DNA of 64,000 nt from DASXUX01 sp036504595 (GCA_036504595.1 DASXUX010000083.1:62001-126000), one strand, 5' to 3'; shown: positions 14,258 to 23,525, numbered from the stretch's first letter. Translations and numbers: made by a program. The notes: generated by a model not told the origin, from the sequence alone.

Positions 14258-15553
14258 ATGAGCACCCGCCGAAGCTTCCTCACCAAGGCAACCGCCGCAG
14301 TTGCCGCACCCTACTTCATCCCTTCCAGCGCCTTCGGTGGAGGCGGCAAAACCGCCCCCAGCGACCGCTTCGGCGTGGGAGTCATCGGCGTCGGCGGGCG
14401 CGGCACGGATCACGCGCGCACCTGCCTCGGCCGCGGCGACACGCAGCTTCTGGCCGTCTGCGACCCGCAGCAGGCCAAGCGCGAAGGCATGAAACAGACC
14501 GCCGAGAAACATTACGCGAACAAGACAAACCAGGGCGCGTACAAAGGCTGCGGCGCCTACAGTGACTTCCGCGAACTTCTCGCGCGCGACGACCTGGACG
14601 TAATCTTCATCGCCTCACCCGAAAACTGGCACGCGCTGCATCTCGTTTCCGCCGTGCGAGCCGGCAAGGACGTTTACTCCGAAAAAGCGATGACGCTGAC
14701 CCACGGCGAAGGCCTCGCCGTCATCGACACCGTTCGCCGCTACGGCCGCATCGTCCAGATCGGCATGCAGCAGCGCTCGTGGGGCATCTTCCGCCAAGCC
14801 TGTGAACTGGTCCAAAACGGTTATATCGGCAAGCTTCACACCGTTCACATTTCAGTCCCCGGCGGCAACAGTAATCTGCCGAACGCCGCGCCCAAAGATC
14901 CGCCGCCAACCATCGACTACAACATGTGGCTCGGCCCCGCGCCGTACACGCCCTACAACGACGTGAAGTGCTCCTTCAACTGGTACTTCATGAGCGACTA
15001 CTGCGTGGGCTGGATTCAGTCCTGGGGCATCCACTACCTGGACGTCGCACAGTGGGGCGCGCCCAGCCTCTGCACCAAGCCGCTTCAGATCGAAGGCACC
15101 GCCAAGTTCCCCACCACCGGCGTTGGCAACGTGTCCTATAGTTGGAAAGTCACGATGGACAGTGCCGACGGCATCCACTTCGTCTACACGGACGACACCC
15201 AGGGCAAGCACGGTGTGCGTTTCGAGGGCGACAAAGGCTGGGTCTTCGTCCATCGCGGCGGAATCACGGCCGAACCCGCCTCGCTGCTGAAAGTAAAACT
15301 CCGCCCCGACGAGATCCATCTATACGAAGCCTACGACCATCACACGTGCTTCTTCGATTCGGTCCGCGCTCGCAAAGATCCGTCGTGCCCCGTCGAAGTC
15401 GGCCACAGTGGCAACGCCATCGCCATCGCCTGCGATGTCGCCACCCGCTTGGGCCGCAAAGTCGAATGGGATTGGGCCACGCAGCGCTTCACCAAAGATG
15501 ACGAAGCCAACCGTTTCCTGACGCGCCCCTTCCGCGCGCCGTGGAGTTTGTAA
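14258..15553 (+). CDS. Gfo/Idh/MocA family oxidoreductase, Tat-exported
   Basis: 431 residues. Twin-arginine leader (TRRSFLTKATAAVAAPYF), Rossmann motif GVIGVGGRGTDHA (about 39-51) and the alpha/beta C-terminal domain of the family. The usual EKP is SEKAM here (about 145), so the proline after the substrate-proximal Lys is missing but the Lys is kept. ATG 14258 follows GGAAAGGAA. It is the first gene of the sugar-oxidation cluster. Likely NAD(P)-dependent oxidation of a sugar or glycoside in the periplasm; the substrate is unknown. Confidence 0.93.
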   Translation: MSTRRSFLTKATAAVAAPYFIPSSAFGGGGKTAPSDRFGVGVIGVGGRGTDHARTCLGRGDTQLLAVCDPQQAKREGMKQTAEKHYANKTNQGAYKGCGAYSDFRELLARDDLDVIFIASPENWHALHLVSAVRAGKDVYSEKAMTLTHGEGLAVIDTVRRYGRIVQIGMQQRSWGIFRQACELVQNGYIGKLHTVHISVPGGNSNLPNAAPKDPPPTIDYNMWLGPAPYTPYNDVKCSFNWYFMSDYCVGWIQSWGIHYLDVAQWGAPSLCTKPLQIEGTAKFPTTGVGNVSYSWKVTMDSADGIHFVYTDDTQGKHGVRFEGDKGWVFVHRGGITAEPASLLKVKLRPDEIHLYEAYDHHTCFFDSVRARKDPSCPVEVGHSGNAIAIACDVATRLGRKVEWDWATQRFTKDDEANRFLTRPFRAPWSL

Positions 15554-15648
15554 TCGTTTTGTGCCACGGGCAGCCTCTGTTAGCTGTTGGCTGCCCGTGC
15601 AATCGCGGTGTGACGAGTGACGAGTGATTTGGTTGAAAGGGTGCCTCA

Positions 15649-18600
15649 ATGAAATCCTTCCCGATACCCCATGCCCGATACCCCATATCCCTCCTCTTCA
15701 TTGCGCTTCTCTCCGCCGGAGCACTCCGCGCCGCGGACGACATCGCCGCCCTCGACGACGCCCTAACCCAGCTCAAGACCTTCGACTACGGCCAGGACGC
15801 CAAGCCCTTGCGCGCCGTTGAGAAACTCATCGGTATGGCACCAGTAGCCGCGAAGCCCGCCATCGCCGACAAACTCGTCGCGCTCGCCAGCGACGCTCAG
15901 GTTCCCGAAGCCGCGCGCCTCTTCTCATGCCAGCAGCTTCATAAGTTCGGCAGCGATGCCCAGGTCGAAAAACTCGCCAAAATGCTCGACGACCCCAAAA
16001 CCGCCGAAATCGCCCGCTACGCCCTCGAAGGCATCGGATCGGAGAAGGCCCGCGAAGCGCTGCGCACATACCTGTTCAAGGCGCAAGCCGAGTTCCCTAA
16101 CAAGTCCATCACCGCGCTGGTCGGCGTCGTGAATTCGCTGGGCGCGTTGCGCGACGAGAAGTCCCAGGAAACACTTGCGTTGTTTGTTACCAGCCGCGAT
16201 GCGAAGCTTTGTGTCGCCGCCGCCAAAGCGCTGGCCCGTATCGGCAACGCTGCATCAGCCGAGGCGCTGTCTAAAGCTAAAGCGCCTGTCGGCAGCGAAC
16301 TCGAACTCGCCGACGCCCAGCTCGCCTGCGCCGAACGCATCGCTGGCCCCGACCTTCCCGCCGCCGCCAAAATTTACGACAAGTTGTGGGCGACCGAAAA
16401 CCCCGTGCAAATCCGCATCGCCGCTCTCCGCGGCCTGGCCAAGACCCGCAAAGAAGCCGCCCTCCCGATGGTCCTCGACGCCCTCGGCGGCACCAACGCC
16501 GAACTCCAAAGCGCCGCCCTCAGCGCCCTCGCCGAAATCCCCGGCCCCGCCGCCACGAACGCGATGGTCGGCCAAGCCACGAAGCTCACCGGCCCCGCAC
16601 TCGTCTCGCTCATCGACGCCCTCGGCCAGAGAGGCGACAAGTCCGCCCGCGACGCCGTCGCCCCGTTGCTGGCCAGCGAAGACTCAAACCTGCGCGCCGC
16701 CGCCGCTGGAGCCATGGGCAAGCTCGGCGACGCCTCCTCTATAGAGCTCCTCGCCAAGCTCGCCTCGGGCCAGGACGCCGCCGCGCGCGCCGCCCAGACC
16801 AGCCTCGCGCGCCTCTCCGGCCAAGGCATCGATGCCGCGCTCATCGCCGCCATCGACAAATCCTCCGGCGCACCGAAGGCCGCGCTCATCCGCGCCGGCA
16901 CAGACCGCCGCACCCCCGACTTCTCTCCAGTGCTGCTCAAAGCCGTTGATGACGCTGACGACCCCGTGCGCGCCGCGGCCGTGGACGCCATGTCGCAACT
17001 CGGTGGAGCGGAGTGCTACCCCAAGCTGATCGACATGCTTCTTGCCTCACCAGCGGAAGGAATCGAAAAAGCCACGCTGGCCGTCGCCGCGCGTTTGCCT
17101 GACGATGCCGCCCGCCTCAAGCCCGTCCTCTCGGCTCTCGAAAAATCCAAAGCAGAACCCAAAGCCGCCTTCCTCCGCGTTCTCCGCGGCCTCTCCGGCG
17201 CTGACGCCCTCAAAGTCGTGAAATCCGCCCTCGCCGACGCCGACCCCATCGTCCGCGAAGCCGCCGTGCGCGCCCTCGCCGACTGGCAGGACGAATCCCC
17301 CGCCACCGACGTGCTCGCACTCATAAAGGACGCTCCTGAACCCAAGCTTCGCATTCTAGCGTTGCGCGGCTACATGAGGATGGCGCGCACGACCAAGGCC
17401 GGCCCCGCGCAGCAGCTTTCGATGCTGCAGCAGGTCGCCAAGATCCTTGATACGTCCGACGCCCGCAAGATGCTCCTCGCCGGTCTGGCCGATATCCCCG
17501 AAGCCGGCGCCCTGCAAGTCGCCAGCACATATCTCGCCGAGGACTCCGTCAAAGCCGAAGCCAACATCGCGTGCAACAAGATCGGCGGAGCGCTCCTGAA
17601 AGCCAACGCCGCCGCGGGCCGCGAAGCGATCGAGAAGATCGCCGCCGCTTCGCCGAAGCCCGTCGCTGACGCGCTCGCCGCAATTCTCGAAGCCAGCAAC
17701 AAGCCCCAGGTCGAAGGCAGCGCCGCGCTTTCGCACAACGACGCTCGCAGCGAAGAGATCAAGAAGAGTCTGGCCAAGCGCGCACCGAAAGATTTCCGCC
17801 TCGCGTGCTATCTCGACTGTGGCCCCGACAAGATCGATGGCGCCAAAGACGGCCCGAAGCTCTCCGTCGCCGACGCAACGCCTTGGTTCTGGCCCGATTC
17901 CGACCAGAAAGCCCACTTCCGCTACGGCAGCGTCTGGTATCACGGCGGCGACTTGCAGTTCGACGCCGCCGGTCTCAATCCCAAGAAAGCCTACCAGCTC
18001 GGCTTCAGTTGGTGGGACTTCGACGGCAACGGCCGAGCGCAGTCCGTCTGGGCCTCCACAGGCAAGGGCGAAAAGCGCACGCAGCTCATCAAGTCCACTC
18101 CGCTGCCCGACGGCCAAAGCCCGCCCGCCGAAATCACCGCCTCGATTCCGGCCACCGCCTACGCCGACGGGACTCTGCGCATCACTTTCCACCAGGAAGG
18201 CCAATCCAACGTCGTCTGCAGCGAAATCTGGCTCTGGGAAGGCGCCGAAGGGGTGGTGCCGGCCTCCGCGCCCGCCGAGGTAGCGCCGGCCTCCGTGCCG
18301 GCCGTTGCTCAACCTGTTACCGGAATGAAGGCCGGCACGGAGGCCGGCGCTACCAAGACGGGAGACATCAAAATGGTCCGTGGCAAGCAGGAACCCGGCC
18401 GCACGACAAAAGTCCTCATCGTCACCGGCATCGATTACCCCGGCCATCTCTGGCAAAAGACCGCACCCGTGCTCGCGGAGGAGCTCACTAAAGACAAGCG
18501 TCTCCTCGTGGACACGGCGGAAGATCCCGACATCCTGAGCTCCAAGGAAATCAACGATTACGACGTCCTCGTCATCCACTTCATGAACTGGCAGAAGCCC

Positions 18601-19077
18601 GCGCCCGGCGACAAGGCGCGCGAGAATCTCAAAGCCTTCGTCGAAGGCGGCAAGGGCCTGGTCTACGTCCACTTCGCCTGTGGAGCGTTCCAGGACGGTG
18701 GCAATCCCTGGCCGGACTTCATCAAGATTGCCGGAAAAGTCTGGGATCGCAAACTGCGCGGCCACGACCCGCACGGCACGTTCCAGGTTCGCGCCACCGA
18801 CGTGAAACATCCCATCACCGAGGGCCTGCAGCCCTTCGACACAACCGACGAACTCTACACCTGTCTTGCCGGCGACGTTCCGGTGACGACGATCGCTGTC
18901 GCCACCAGCAAAGTGGACAAGAAGGACTACGCGATGGGCTTCGTGTTCGACGTGGGCAAAGGCCGCGTCTTCCACAGCCCGCTCGGCCACGACGTGAAAG
19001 CGTACGCGGGTGGAGCAGGGGAGCTATTCCGCCGCGGCACCGCGTGGGCCGCCGGCATTTCGCCCGTAGCGAAGTAG
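15649..19077 (+). CDS. Secreted HEAT-repeat protein with carbohydrate-binding-like and ThuA domains
   Basis: 1142 residues. The signal peptide (1-28) is partly encoded by a 'gataccccatgcccgatacc' word repeat. Residues about 35-690 are many HEAT-type helical repeats. Residues about 715-865 form a beta-rich, malectin/galactose-binding-like domain (FRLACYLDCGPDKID; FSWWDFDGNGRAQSVW). A palindromic repeat peptide follows (about 868-905). The C-terminus (about 915-1142) is a ThuA-like domain (KVLIVTGIDYPGHLWQ; YVHFACGAF; GKGRVFHSPLGHD) of the class I amidotransferase-like fold, linked to trehalose/disaccharide utilisation. Its position inside the oxidoreductase/isomerase cluster suggests a role in keto-sugar processing or binding. 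Confidence 0.9.
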   Translation: MKSFPIPHARYPISLLFIALLSAGALRAADDIAALDDALTQLKTFDYGQDAKPLRAVEKLIGMAPVAAKPAIADKLVALASDAQVPEAARLFSCQQLHKFGSDAQVEKLAKMLDDPKTAEIARYALEGIGSEKAREALRTYLFKAQAEFPNKSITALVGVVNSLGALRDEKSQETLALFVTSRDAKLCVAAAKALARIGNAASAEALSKAKAPVGSELELADAQLACAERIAGPDLPAAAKIYDKLWATENPVQIRIAALRGLAKTRKEAALPMVLDALGGTNAELQSAALSALAEIPGPAATNAMVGQATKLTGPALVSLIDALGQRGDKSARDAVAPLLASEDSNLRAAAAGAMGKLGDASSIELLAKLASGQDAAARAAQTSLARLSGQGIDAALIAAIDKSSGAPKAALIRAGTDRRTPDFSPVLLKAVDDADDPVRAAAVDAMSQLGGAECYPKLIDMLLASPAEGIEKATLAVAARLPDDAARLKPVLSALEKSKAEPKAAFLRVLRGLSGADALKVVKSALADADPIVREAAVRALADWQDESPATDVLALIKDAPEPKLRILALRGYMRMARTTKAGPAQQLSMLQQVAKILDTSDARKMLLAGLADIPEAGALQVASTYLAEDSVKAEANIACNKIGGALLKANAAAGREAIEKIAAASPKPVADALAAILEASNKPQVEGSAALSHNDARSEEIKKSLAKRAPKDFRLACYLDCGPDKIDGAKDGPKLSVADATPWFWPDSDQKAHFRYGSVWYHGGDLQFDAAGLNPKKAYQLGFSWWDFDGNGRAQSVWASTGKGEKRTQLIKSTPLPDGQSPPAEITASIPATAYADGTLRITFHQEGQSNVVCSEIWLWEGAEGVVPASAPAEVAPASVPAVAQPVTGMKAGTEAGATKTGDIKMVRGKQEPGRTTKVLIVTGIDYPGHLWQKTAPVLAEELTKDKRLLVDTAEDPDILSSKEINDYDVLVIHFMNWQKPAPGDKARENLKAFVEGGKGLVYVHFACGAFQDGGNPWPDFIKIAGKVWDRKLRGHDPHGTFQVRATDVKHPITEGLQPFDTTDELYTCLAGDVPVTTIAVATSKVDKKDYAMGFVFDVGKGRVFHSPLGHDVKAYAGGAGELFRRGTAWAAGISPVAK
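18280..18353. repeat. In-frame palindromic element with perfect 24-bp inverted arms
   Basis: The 24 bases at 18280-18303 are exactly reverse-complementary to 18330-18353. The element is translated in frame as APASVPAV...MKAGTEAGAT, between the carbohydrate-binding-like and ThuA domains. A partial copy (gtgccggcctccgcgcccgc) lies just upstream at 18256. Confidence 0.9.
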
Positions 19078-19081
19078 GGCA

Positions 19082-19170
19082 TCAGAACCGCGACCGTAAG
19101 GGAGCGGCCGGCGTTCCCTCTACCCTTGAGGGAGAGGGCCGACGTGAGCGAAGCGAACGCGGGGTGAGGG
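19082..19170. repeat. GC-rich repeat cluster downstream of the ThuA gene
   Basis: A 26-base block (19082-19107) is identical to 39291-39316, where it is inside a coding sequence. It is followed by a 'ccctctacccttgagggag' stem and 'ggggtgagggg' (19113-19170), the same family as at 20066, 33584, 39089 and 47713. Confidence 0.85.
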
Positions 19171-19201
19171 GTACGGCCCCGCATTACCAGGAGGGGTTAC
19201 C

Positions 19202-20032
19202 ATGATCGACATCGGCATCGCGAGTGACAATTTCCGCCACGAAGACCGGAGCTGCAGCTACGTGTTCAAGTGGTGCAAGAGCCAGAAGTGCAAGATCGTC
19301 GAACTCAACACTGTCAACGGCGAGGACTTCTTTGAAGGCCTCGGCTTCTCGCCAGCCATCTCGCTGAATTGCGATGGCCTCGCGCTCAAGAAGGAACTCG
19401 ACAGCTACGGCCTGACCGTCAGCCAGCTCGATTGCCACTATGCGCTGCACCGCTGGCAGTCGATTCCCTACATGATCTACGGCATCCGCATGGCATCCGT
19501 CATCGGCTGCCCCTACGTCGCGACGACCGACGGCGCCGAAGTCCCCAAAGGCATGACGCTGAAAGAGGTCTTCGATCGCGCCTGCTATCATCTGCGCGAA
19601 GCTCTTGTCGTCGGGCGCACGCACAACATCGGCATCAACATCGAACCGCACGGCCCGCTCACGACCAATCTGGAACTCATGGCCAAGCTGATGAAGACGA
19701 TCGACGACCCGCTGCTTGGAGTGAACTTCGATACCGGCAACACCTTCATCGCCGGCCAGGATCCCGTCGCGATGGTCAAAGAACTGCTGCCGTGGATCAA
19801 GCACTTCCATGTCAAGGATGTCGCGCCGGAACTGAAAGCCAACATCGGCAAGGACACCGGCATCGCCGCCAGTGAAGTCCACGTCGGCCAGGGCATCAAC
19901 GCCGGCAACATCCAGAAGATCGTCGCGCATCTGAAAGCCAAAAAGTGGAGCGGCGTCATGTCGCTGGAGACGAAAGGCGAAGCCAACACCGCCAAGAGCG
20001 TCGAGTGGATGCGCGGCGTCATCGGAAAGTAG
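19202..20032 (+). CDS. Sugar phosphate isomerase/epimerase family protein (xylose-isomerase-like TIM barrel)
   Basis: 276 residues, cytoplasmic (no leader). It has the AP-endonuclease-2/xylose-isomerase-like barrel with a complete metal site: E148 (NIEPHG), D177 (NFDTGN), H203 (HFHVKD) and E256 (SLETKG). Enzymes of this fold act as isomerases, epimerases, or, for 3-keto-glycosides, as lyases/hydrolases. ATG 19202 follows AGGAGGGG. It is closely similar over its length to the protein at 21115. Its TAG stop codon lies within a repeat beginning GTAGCGCAATCC. It probably acts on products of the neighbouring oxidoreductases. Confidence 0.92.
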   Translation: MIDIGIASDNFRHEDRSCSYVFKWCKSQKCKIVELNTVNGEDFFEGLGFSPAISLNCDGLALKKELDSYGLTVSQLDCHYALHRWQSIPYMIYGIRMASVIGCPYVATTDGAEVPKGMTLKEVFDRACYHLREALVVGRTHNIGINIEPHGPLTTNLELMAKLMKTIDDPLLGVNFDTGNTFIAGQDPVAMVKELLPWIKHFHVKDVAPELKANIGKDTGIAASEVHVGQGINAGNIQKIVAHLKAKKWSGVMSLETKGEANTAKSVEWMRGVIGK

Positions 20033-20108
20033 CGCAATCCTCCTGGATTGCGTGCCGCTTCGGTCCCCCTCTCCCCCGCGAGGGAGAGGGGTTAGGGGTG
20101 AGGGGGCT
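20029..20108. repeat. Composite hairpin repeat (GTAGCGCAATCC + SPLPREGEG type)
   Basis: GCAATCC-tcct-GGATTGC (hairpin, about 20033-20053) is followed by a 43-base 'cccctctcccccgcgaggga' element (20066-20108) identical to 39089-39131. The same two parts recur together at 33551. The first part supplies the stop codon of the isomerase gene. Confidence 0.9.
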
Positions 20109-20142
20109 TTGCTTCCGCATCGGAAAAGAGGAGGTTGATTAC

Positions 20143-20988
20143 ATGTGTCAGCAGAGTTTCTCTCCGCGTCCAGTCTTTTCCCCCCGTCTCCCCGTCTCCC
20201 CGTCCCCCTGTCTGCTTCTTCTGGCACTTGCGTTCACAGCCACACTGCAAGCCGCCGACGCCGCCAAAACCCTCGACAACCTCTTCTTCCCCTTCTGCGT
20301 CACAGTCCCGCAGGAGAAGTTGACCGAACTCGGCTACTCAAATGTCACGGCCATCTGGCCCGCGATTAACCTCGACAAAGATCCGCCCTATGGCGCCGAC
20401 GTGCCCGACAAGATCCGCAAGCTGAAAGGCGCGCCGAATCCGGTGCTGTGGATTATCGTCCAAGGCAAAAAGACGCCCGACAAAGACGAGAGGGCCGTCA
20501 AAACGCTCCAGGACCTCGCCGCGATTGCCGAAGAAGCCGGCGTCCCGCTCTCGATCTATCCGCACACCGGCGATTACGTCACGACGACTCGCGACGCGCT
20601 GAAGTTGGCGAAGAAGGTCGATCGCAAGAACGTCGGCGTGACGCTGAATCTGTGCCACGAACTGAAGAACGATCAGATGAACGATCTTCCAGCGATTGTC
20701 GATGAAGTCCTGCCCCTGCTGCAAGTCGTCAGCATCTGCGGCGCCGACAAGAAGGAGAAGACCGACAACTTTGGTTGGGACAAGCTCATCCGCCCGCTTG
20801 GCGACGGCAGTTACGACGTGTACGCCTTCCTGAAGAAGCTGAAGTCGGTCGGATTCAAAGGCCCCATCGGAATCCAGTGCTACGGCCTCGCCGGTTGCAT
20901 GGGCGGCAAGCCCGGCGACCCGCTGCCCGCGCTGCAGCAGTCGATCAAGACGTGGAAAGAGTACGTGGAGCGCATGGCAAAAGAATAA
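20143..20988 (+). CDS. Exported TIM-barrel isomerase-like protein with altered metal site
   Basis: 281 residues. A signal peptide (1-35) has an N-terminal part (SPRPVFSPRLPVSPSPCL) encoded by a 'cccgtctccccgtctccccg' word repeat. The rest is a xylose-isomerase-like barrel. The metal-binding positions differ from the usual Glu/Asp/His/Glu: segments read SIYPHTGDY, TLNLCHELK, SICGADKK and IQCYGLAG, so at least two acidic ligands are replaced. This combination is consistent within the protein and looks like a distinct subfamily, not decay. ATG 20143 follows GAGGAGG. It lies between two canonical barrels in the cluster and could bind or transform a keto-sugar by a different mechanism. Confidence 0.87.
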   Translation: MCQQSFSPRPVFSPRLPVSPSPCLLLLALAFTATLQAADAAKTLDNLFFPFCVTVPQEKLTELGYSNVTAIWPAINLDKDPPYGADVPDKIRKLKGAPNPVLWIIVQGKKTPDKDERAVKTLQDLAAIAEEAGVPLSIYPHTGDYVTTTRDALKLAKKVDRKNVGVTLNLCHELKNDQMNDLPAIVDEVLPLLQVVSICGADKKEKTDNFGWDKLIRPLGDGSYDVYAFLKKLKSVGFKGPIGIQCYGLAGCMGGKPGDPLPALQQSIKTWKEYVERMAKE

Positions 20989-20992
20989 CGGC

Positions 20993-21087
20993 CGGGTATC
21001 GGGTATGGGGTCTCGGGTATAGGGGCGGCGACTTCAAAGCCTTCTTTCAGCCTCACCCCATGCCCTATACCCCATACCCGATACCCG
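20993..21087. repeat. Inverted word repeat, perfect 18-bp arms (gggtatcgggtatgggg)
   Basis: CGGGTATCGGGTATGGGG (20993-21010) is exactly reverse-complementary to 21070-21087. It fills almost the whole gap between two genes. Sister copies are at 57414-57498 and, as a half copy, in the signal peptide at 15660. Confidence 0.92.
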
Positions 21088-21114
21088 TTGCCTCGAATGG
21101 AGAACAGATACCAT

Positions 21115-22110
21115 ATGCAGGAACGTGAAGTGAGCCGAAGACGTTTCATGCAAGGCGCCACCGCGGCCGCCGCAGTTGTGTTGTTGAAGCCGGATGGAGT
21201 TCCGGCCGATGACAAAGCGAGTGATTCAAAAAAAGGAGCGACCATGAGAATCGGTTTCCATACCGACGCGTTCAATACGTCCTACTGGAACTTCGAGAAG
21301 TGCATGCAGTGGGCGCAGCAGAATAAGGTCACCGCCATTGAATGCGGCTTGATCGACGGCGTGAGTTGGATTCACGGCCTGGGTTATCAGCCGCACGTCG
21401 CGATGTATGAAGACCCCTTGCTGCTGAAGAAGAAGATGGATAGCTACGGCGTGAGCTTTTCGCAGATTGACGCCGCGTATCCGCTTTCCAACAAAGACGG
21501 CCCGATGCGCGGAGTGCCGTACGTCATGAACGCGATTCGCTGGGCCAAGCTCATCGGTTGCCCCAACGTAGACACGACCGACGGCCTGCACAAGCCTGAA
21601 GGTCTCGAAGACGGCGACGCTCTGGACATGATGAAGCGCGAATACGAACAGATTCTCGAAGTCGCCGACGCCTACGGCATCATCATCAACATCGAACCGC
21701 ACGGCTACTTCACGACGCGGCCCGAAAAGATGGAGAAGATGCTCTCCTTTGTGGACAGTCCCCACCTGCGCATGAACATGGATACCGGTAACACCTTCAT
21801 CGCTGGTCAGGATCCTGTTGCGTTCTTAAAGAAGTTCATCAAGAAAGTCAGCCACGTGCATGTCAAAGACGTTTCCGAAACCCTCGCCGCCGCAACACGC
21901 GGCAAGCAGACCGGCATCGCCGTCAGCCAGTGCGCGATTGGCGATGGCGTCAACGCCGACAACATCAAGAAGTGCATCACGCTGTTGCGTGACAACGGCT
22001 ACACCGGCACGCTGAGCATGGAATGCGAAGGCCAGGGCGGCCCGATGATCGAAAAGTCCCTCGCCTGGTTGCGCAAGACCCTGAAAGAACTGGAGATCAC
22101 AATCGAATGA
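21115..22110 (+). CDS. Sugar isomerase/epimerase family protein with Tat leader and possible internal start
   Basis: 331 residues from ATG 21115. A twin-arginine leader (SRRRFMQGATAAAAVVLL) precedes a xylose-isomerase-like barrel with full metal ligands E194 (NIEPHG), D223 (NMDTGN), H249 (HVHVKD) and E303 (SMECEG). A second ATG at 21244 has an excellent ribosome-binding site (AAAAAAGGAG, six bases away) and would give a 288-residue protein beginning MRIGFHTDAF, in register with the leaderless paralogue at 19202 (MIDIGIASDNF). Both exported and cytoplasmic forms are therefore possible. ATG 21097 is a further alternative. Function as for the paralogue; probably part of keto-sugar turnover. Confidence 0.92.
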   Translation: MQEREVSRRRFMQGATAAAAVVLLKPDGVPADDKASDSKKGATMRIGFHTDAFNTSYWNFEKCMQWAQQNKVTAIECGLIDGVSWIHGLGYQPHVAMYEDPLLLKKKMDSYGVSFSQIDAAYPLSNKDGPMRGVPYVMNAIRWAKLIGCPNVDTTDGLHKPEGLEDGDALDMMKREYEQILEVADAYGIIINIEPHGYFTTRPEKMEKMLSFVDSPHLRMNMDTGNTFIAGQDPVAFLKKFIKKVSHVHVKDVSETLAAATRGKQTGIAVSQCAIGDGVNADNIKKCITLLRDNGYTGTLSMECEGQGGPMIEKSLAWLRKTLKELEITIE

Positions 22111-22200
22111 TGAATGTGGAATGATGAGTGCGGAATGCGGCTTGTCTCCGGCATAATCGGCCATATTCATCATTCATCATTCCGAATTCATCATTCCAAA
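22104..22200. repeat. Inverted word repeat (atgatgaatgtggaatgatga)
   Basis: A ~21-base phrase near 22107 pairs with 22176-22197 with only two mismatches, with extra 'attcatcattcatc' copies between. It ends about 15 bases before the start codon of the next gene. Confidence 0.85.
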
Positions 22201-22214
22201 CCAAGGAGCCCATC

Positions 22215-23525
22215 ATGGACCCGAAACACAGCGATCCCTCTCGCCGCACCTTCCTAAAAACCACCGCCGCCGCCGCGGCTGGAGCGGCCCTCGCGCAGAG
22301 CCTCATCGCCCCGCGCGCCTACGCCGTCGGCAGCGACACGATCAAGATCGGCATGATCGGCGCCGGAGGTCGCTGCGCCGGCGCGGCCGCTAACGCGCTC
22401 AGCGTGGACAAGGGCGCCAAACTCCACGCCGTGTGCGACATCTTCCTGGACCGAGCGAAAGGCAAGCGCGATGGCATCAAGGGCAAGTTCAAGGACCAAG
22501 CCGATGCGCCCGACGAACGCTGCTTTGACGGCTTCGAAGGCTACAAGAAGGTGATCGAGCTCTGCGACGTGGTCCTCATCGCCAACGCCGCGAAGTTCCA
22601 CGGCTATCATGCGCGAGCGGCTCTGGAAGCCGGCAAGCACGTCTTCGTCGAAAAGCCCCATGCCATCGATCCGCTTGGGATCAAGAATCTGGTCGCGACG
22701 TGCAAGCTTGCCGAAGAAAAGAAACTTAGCATCGTCTCCGGCCTGCAAAGCCGCTTCGACAACGCCTATCGCGCAACGGTCAAGCGCATCCACGACGGAG
22801 CCATCGGCGACGTCGTCACGATGGAAGAAAACTTCGTCCGTCCGCCCTATGGCCTGTACAAGCGCGCCGCAGGACTCAACGAAGTCCAGTACCAGTGCAG
22901 CAACCAGTACCACTTCACATGGCTCTCCGGCGATGACGTGCCGCAGTCGCTGGTTCACAACCTCGACCGCTCGCTCTGGATCATGCACGATGTCCCGCCG
23001 GTCAAATGTCACGGCTTCGGCGGCCGATCCTCAATGACCGACGAGATCTACGGCAACGTCTTCGATCACCATTCCGTAGTGTACGAATTCCAGAATGGCG
23101 TGAAACTCTACGCCTTCTGCCGCACGACTGAAGGCTGCTACAACGAAAACTCCAGTCTGGTCTACGGCACCAAGGGCCGCTGCAACCTGCTGGCCGGCCA
23201 CATCCAGGGCGAAACCAACTGGCGCTACGAAGGGCCGAAGAACAACCCCTACGACGACGAAATCAAAGCTCTGCTCGATTCGGTGCGCAACAGCAAGCCG
23301 ATCAACAGCGGCTACCACATGGCTCAAAGCACGCTGGTCGGCATCATGGGCCAGCTAAGCTGTTACACCGGCTCGGAGATGAAGTTCGACAAGGTCAGCG
23401 CGAGCGACTTCTACTTCGCCCCGCGCGTGGACGAGTGCCGCATGGACATGGAGCCCCCCGTGAAACTCGGCCCCGATGGCAAGTACCCGACCTACATCCC
23501 GGGCCAGACGAAGTTCGCGATCTAA
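22215..23525 (+). CDS. Gfo/Idh/MocA family oxidoreductase, Tat-exported
   Basis: 436 residues. Twin-arginine leader (SRRTFLKTTAAAAAGAALAQ), Rossmann motif IGMIGAGGRCAGAA (about 47-60), VEKPHAID (about 152-159) and the family C-terminal domain with HNLDRSLW as the likely catalytic-site segment (about 253). ATG 22215 follows AAGGAG. It is one of three Tat-type paralogues in the cluster; sequence divergence between them implies different substrates or positions of oxidation. Likely periplasmic sugar oxidation. Confidence 0.94.
   Translation: MDPKHSDPSRRTFLKTTAAAAAGAALAQSLIAPRAYAVGSDTIKIGMIGAGGRCAGAAANALSVDKGAKLHAVCDIFLDRAKGKRDGIKGKFKDQADAPDERCFDGFEGYKKVIELCDVVLIANAAKFHGYHARAALEAGKHVFVEKPHAIDPLGIKNLVATCKLAEEKKLSIVSGLQSRFDNAYRATVKRIHDGAIGDVVTMEENFVRPPYGLYKRAAGLNEVQYQCSNQYHFTWLSGDDVPQSLVHNLDRSLWIMHDVPPVKCHGFGGRSSMTDEIYGNVFDHHSVVYEFQNGVKLYAFCRTTEGCYNENSSLVYGTKGRCNLLAGHIQGETNWRYEGPKNNPYDDEIKALLDSVRNSKPINSGYHMAQSTLVGIMGQLSCYTGSEMKFDKVSASDFYFAPRVDECRMDMEPPVKLGPDGKYPTYIPGQTKFAI

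Noticed and set aside
17356..18990. 544-codon antisense open frame within the HEAT-ThuA gene
   Set aside because: The sense strand encodes a coherent ThuA domain over the same region.
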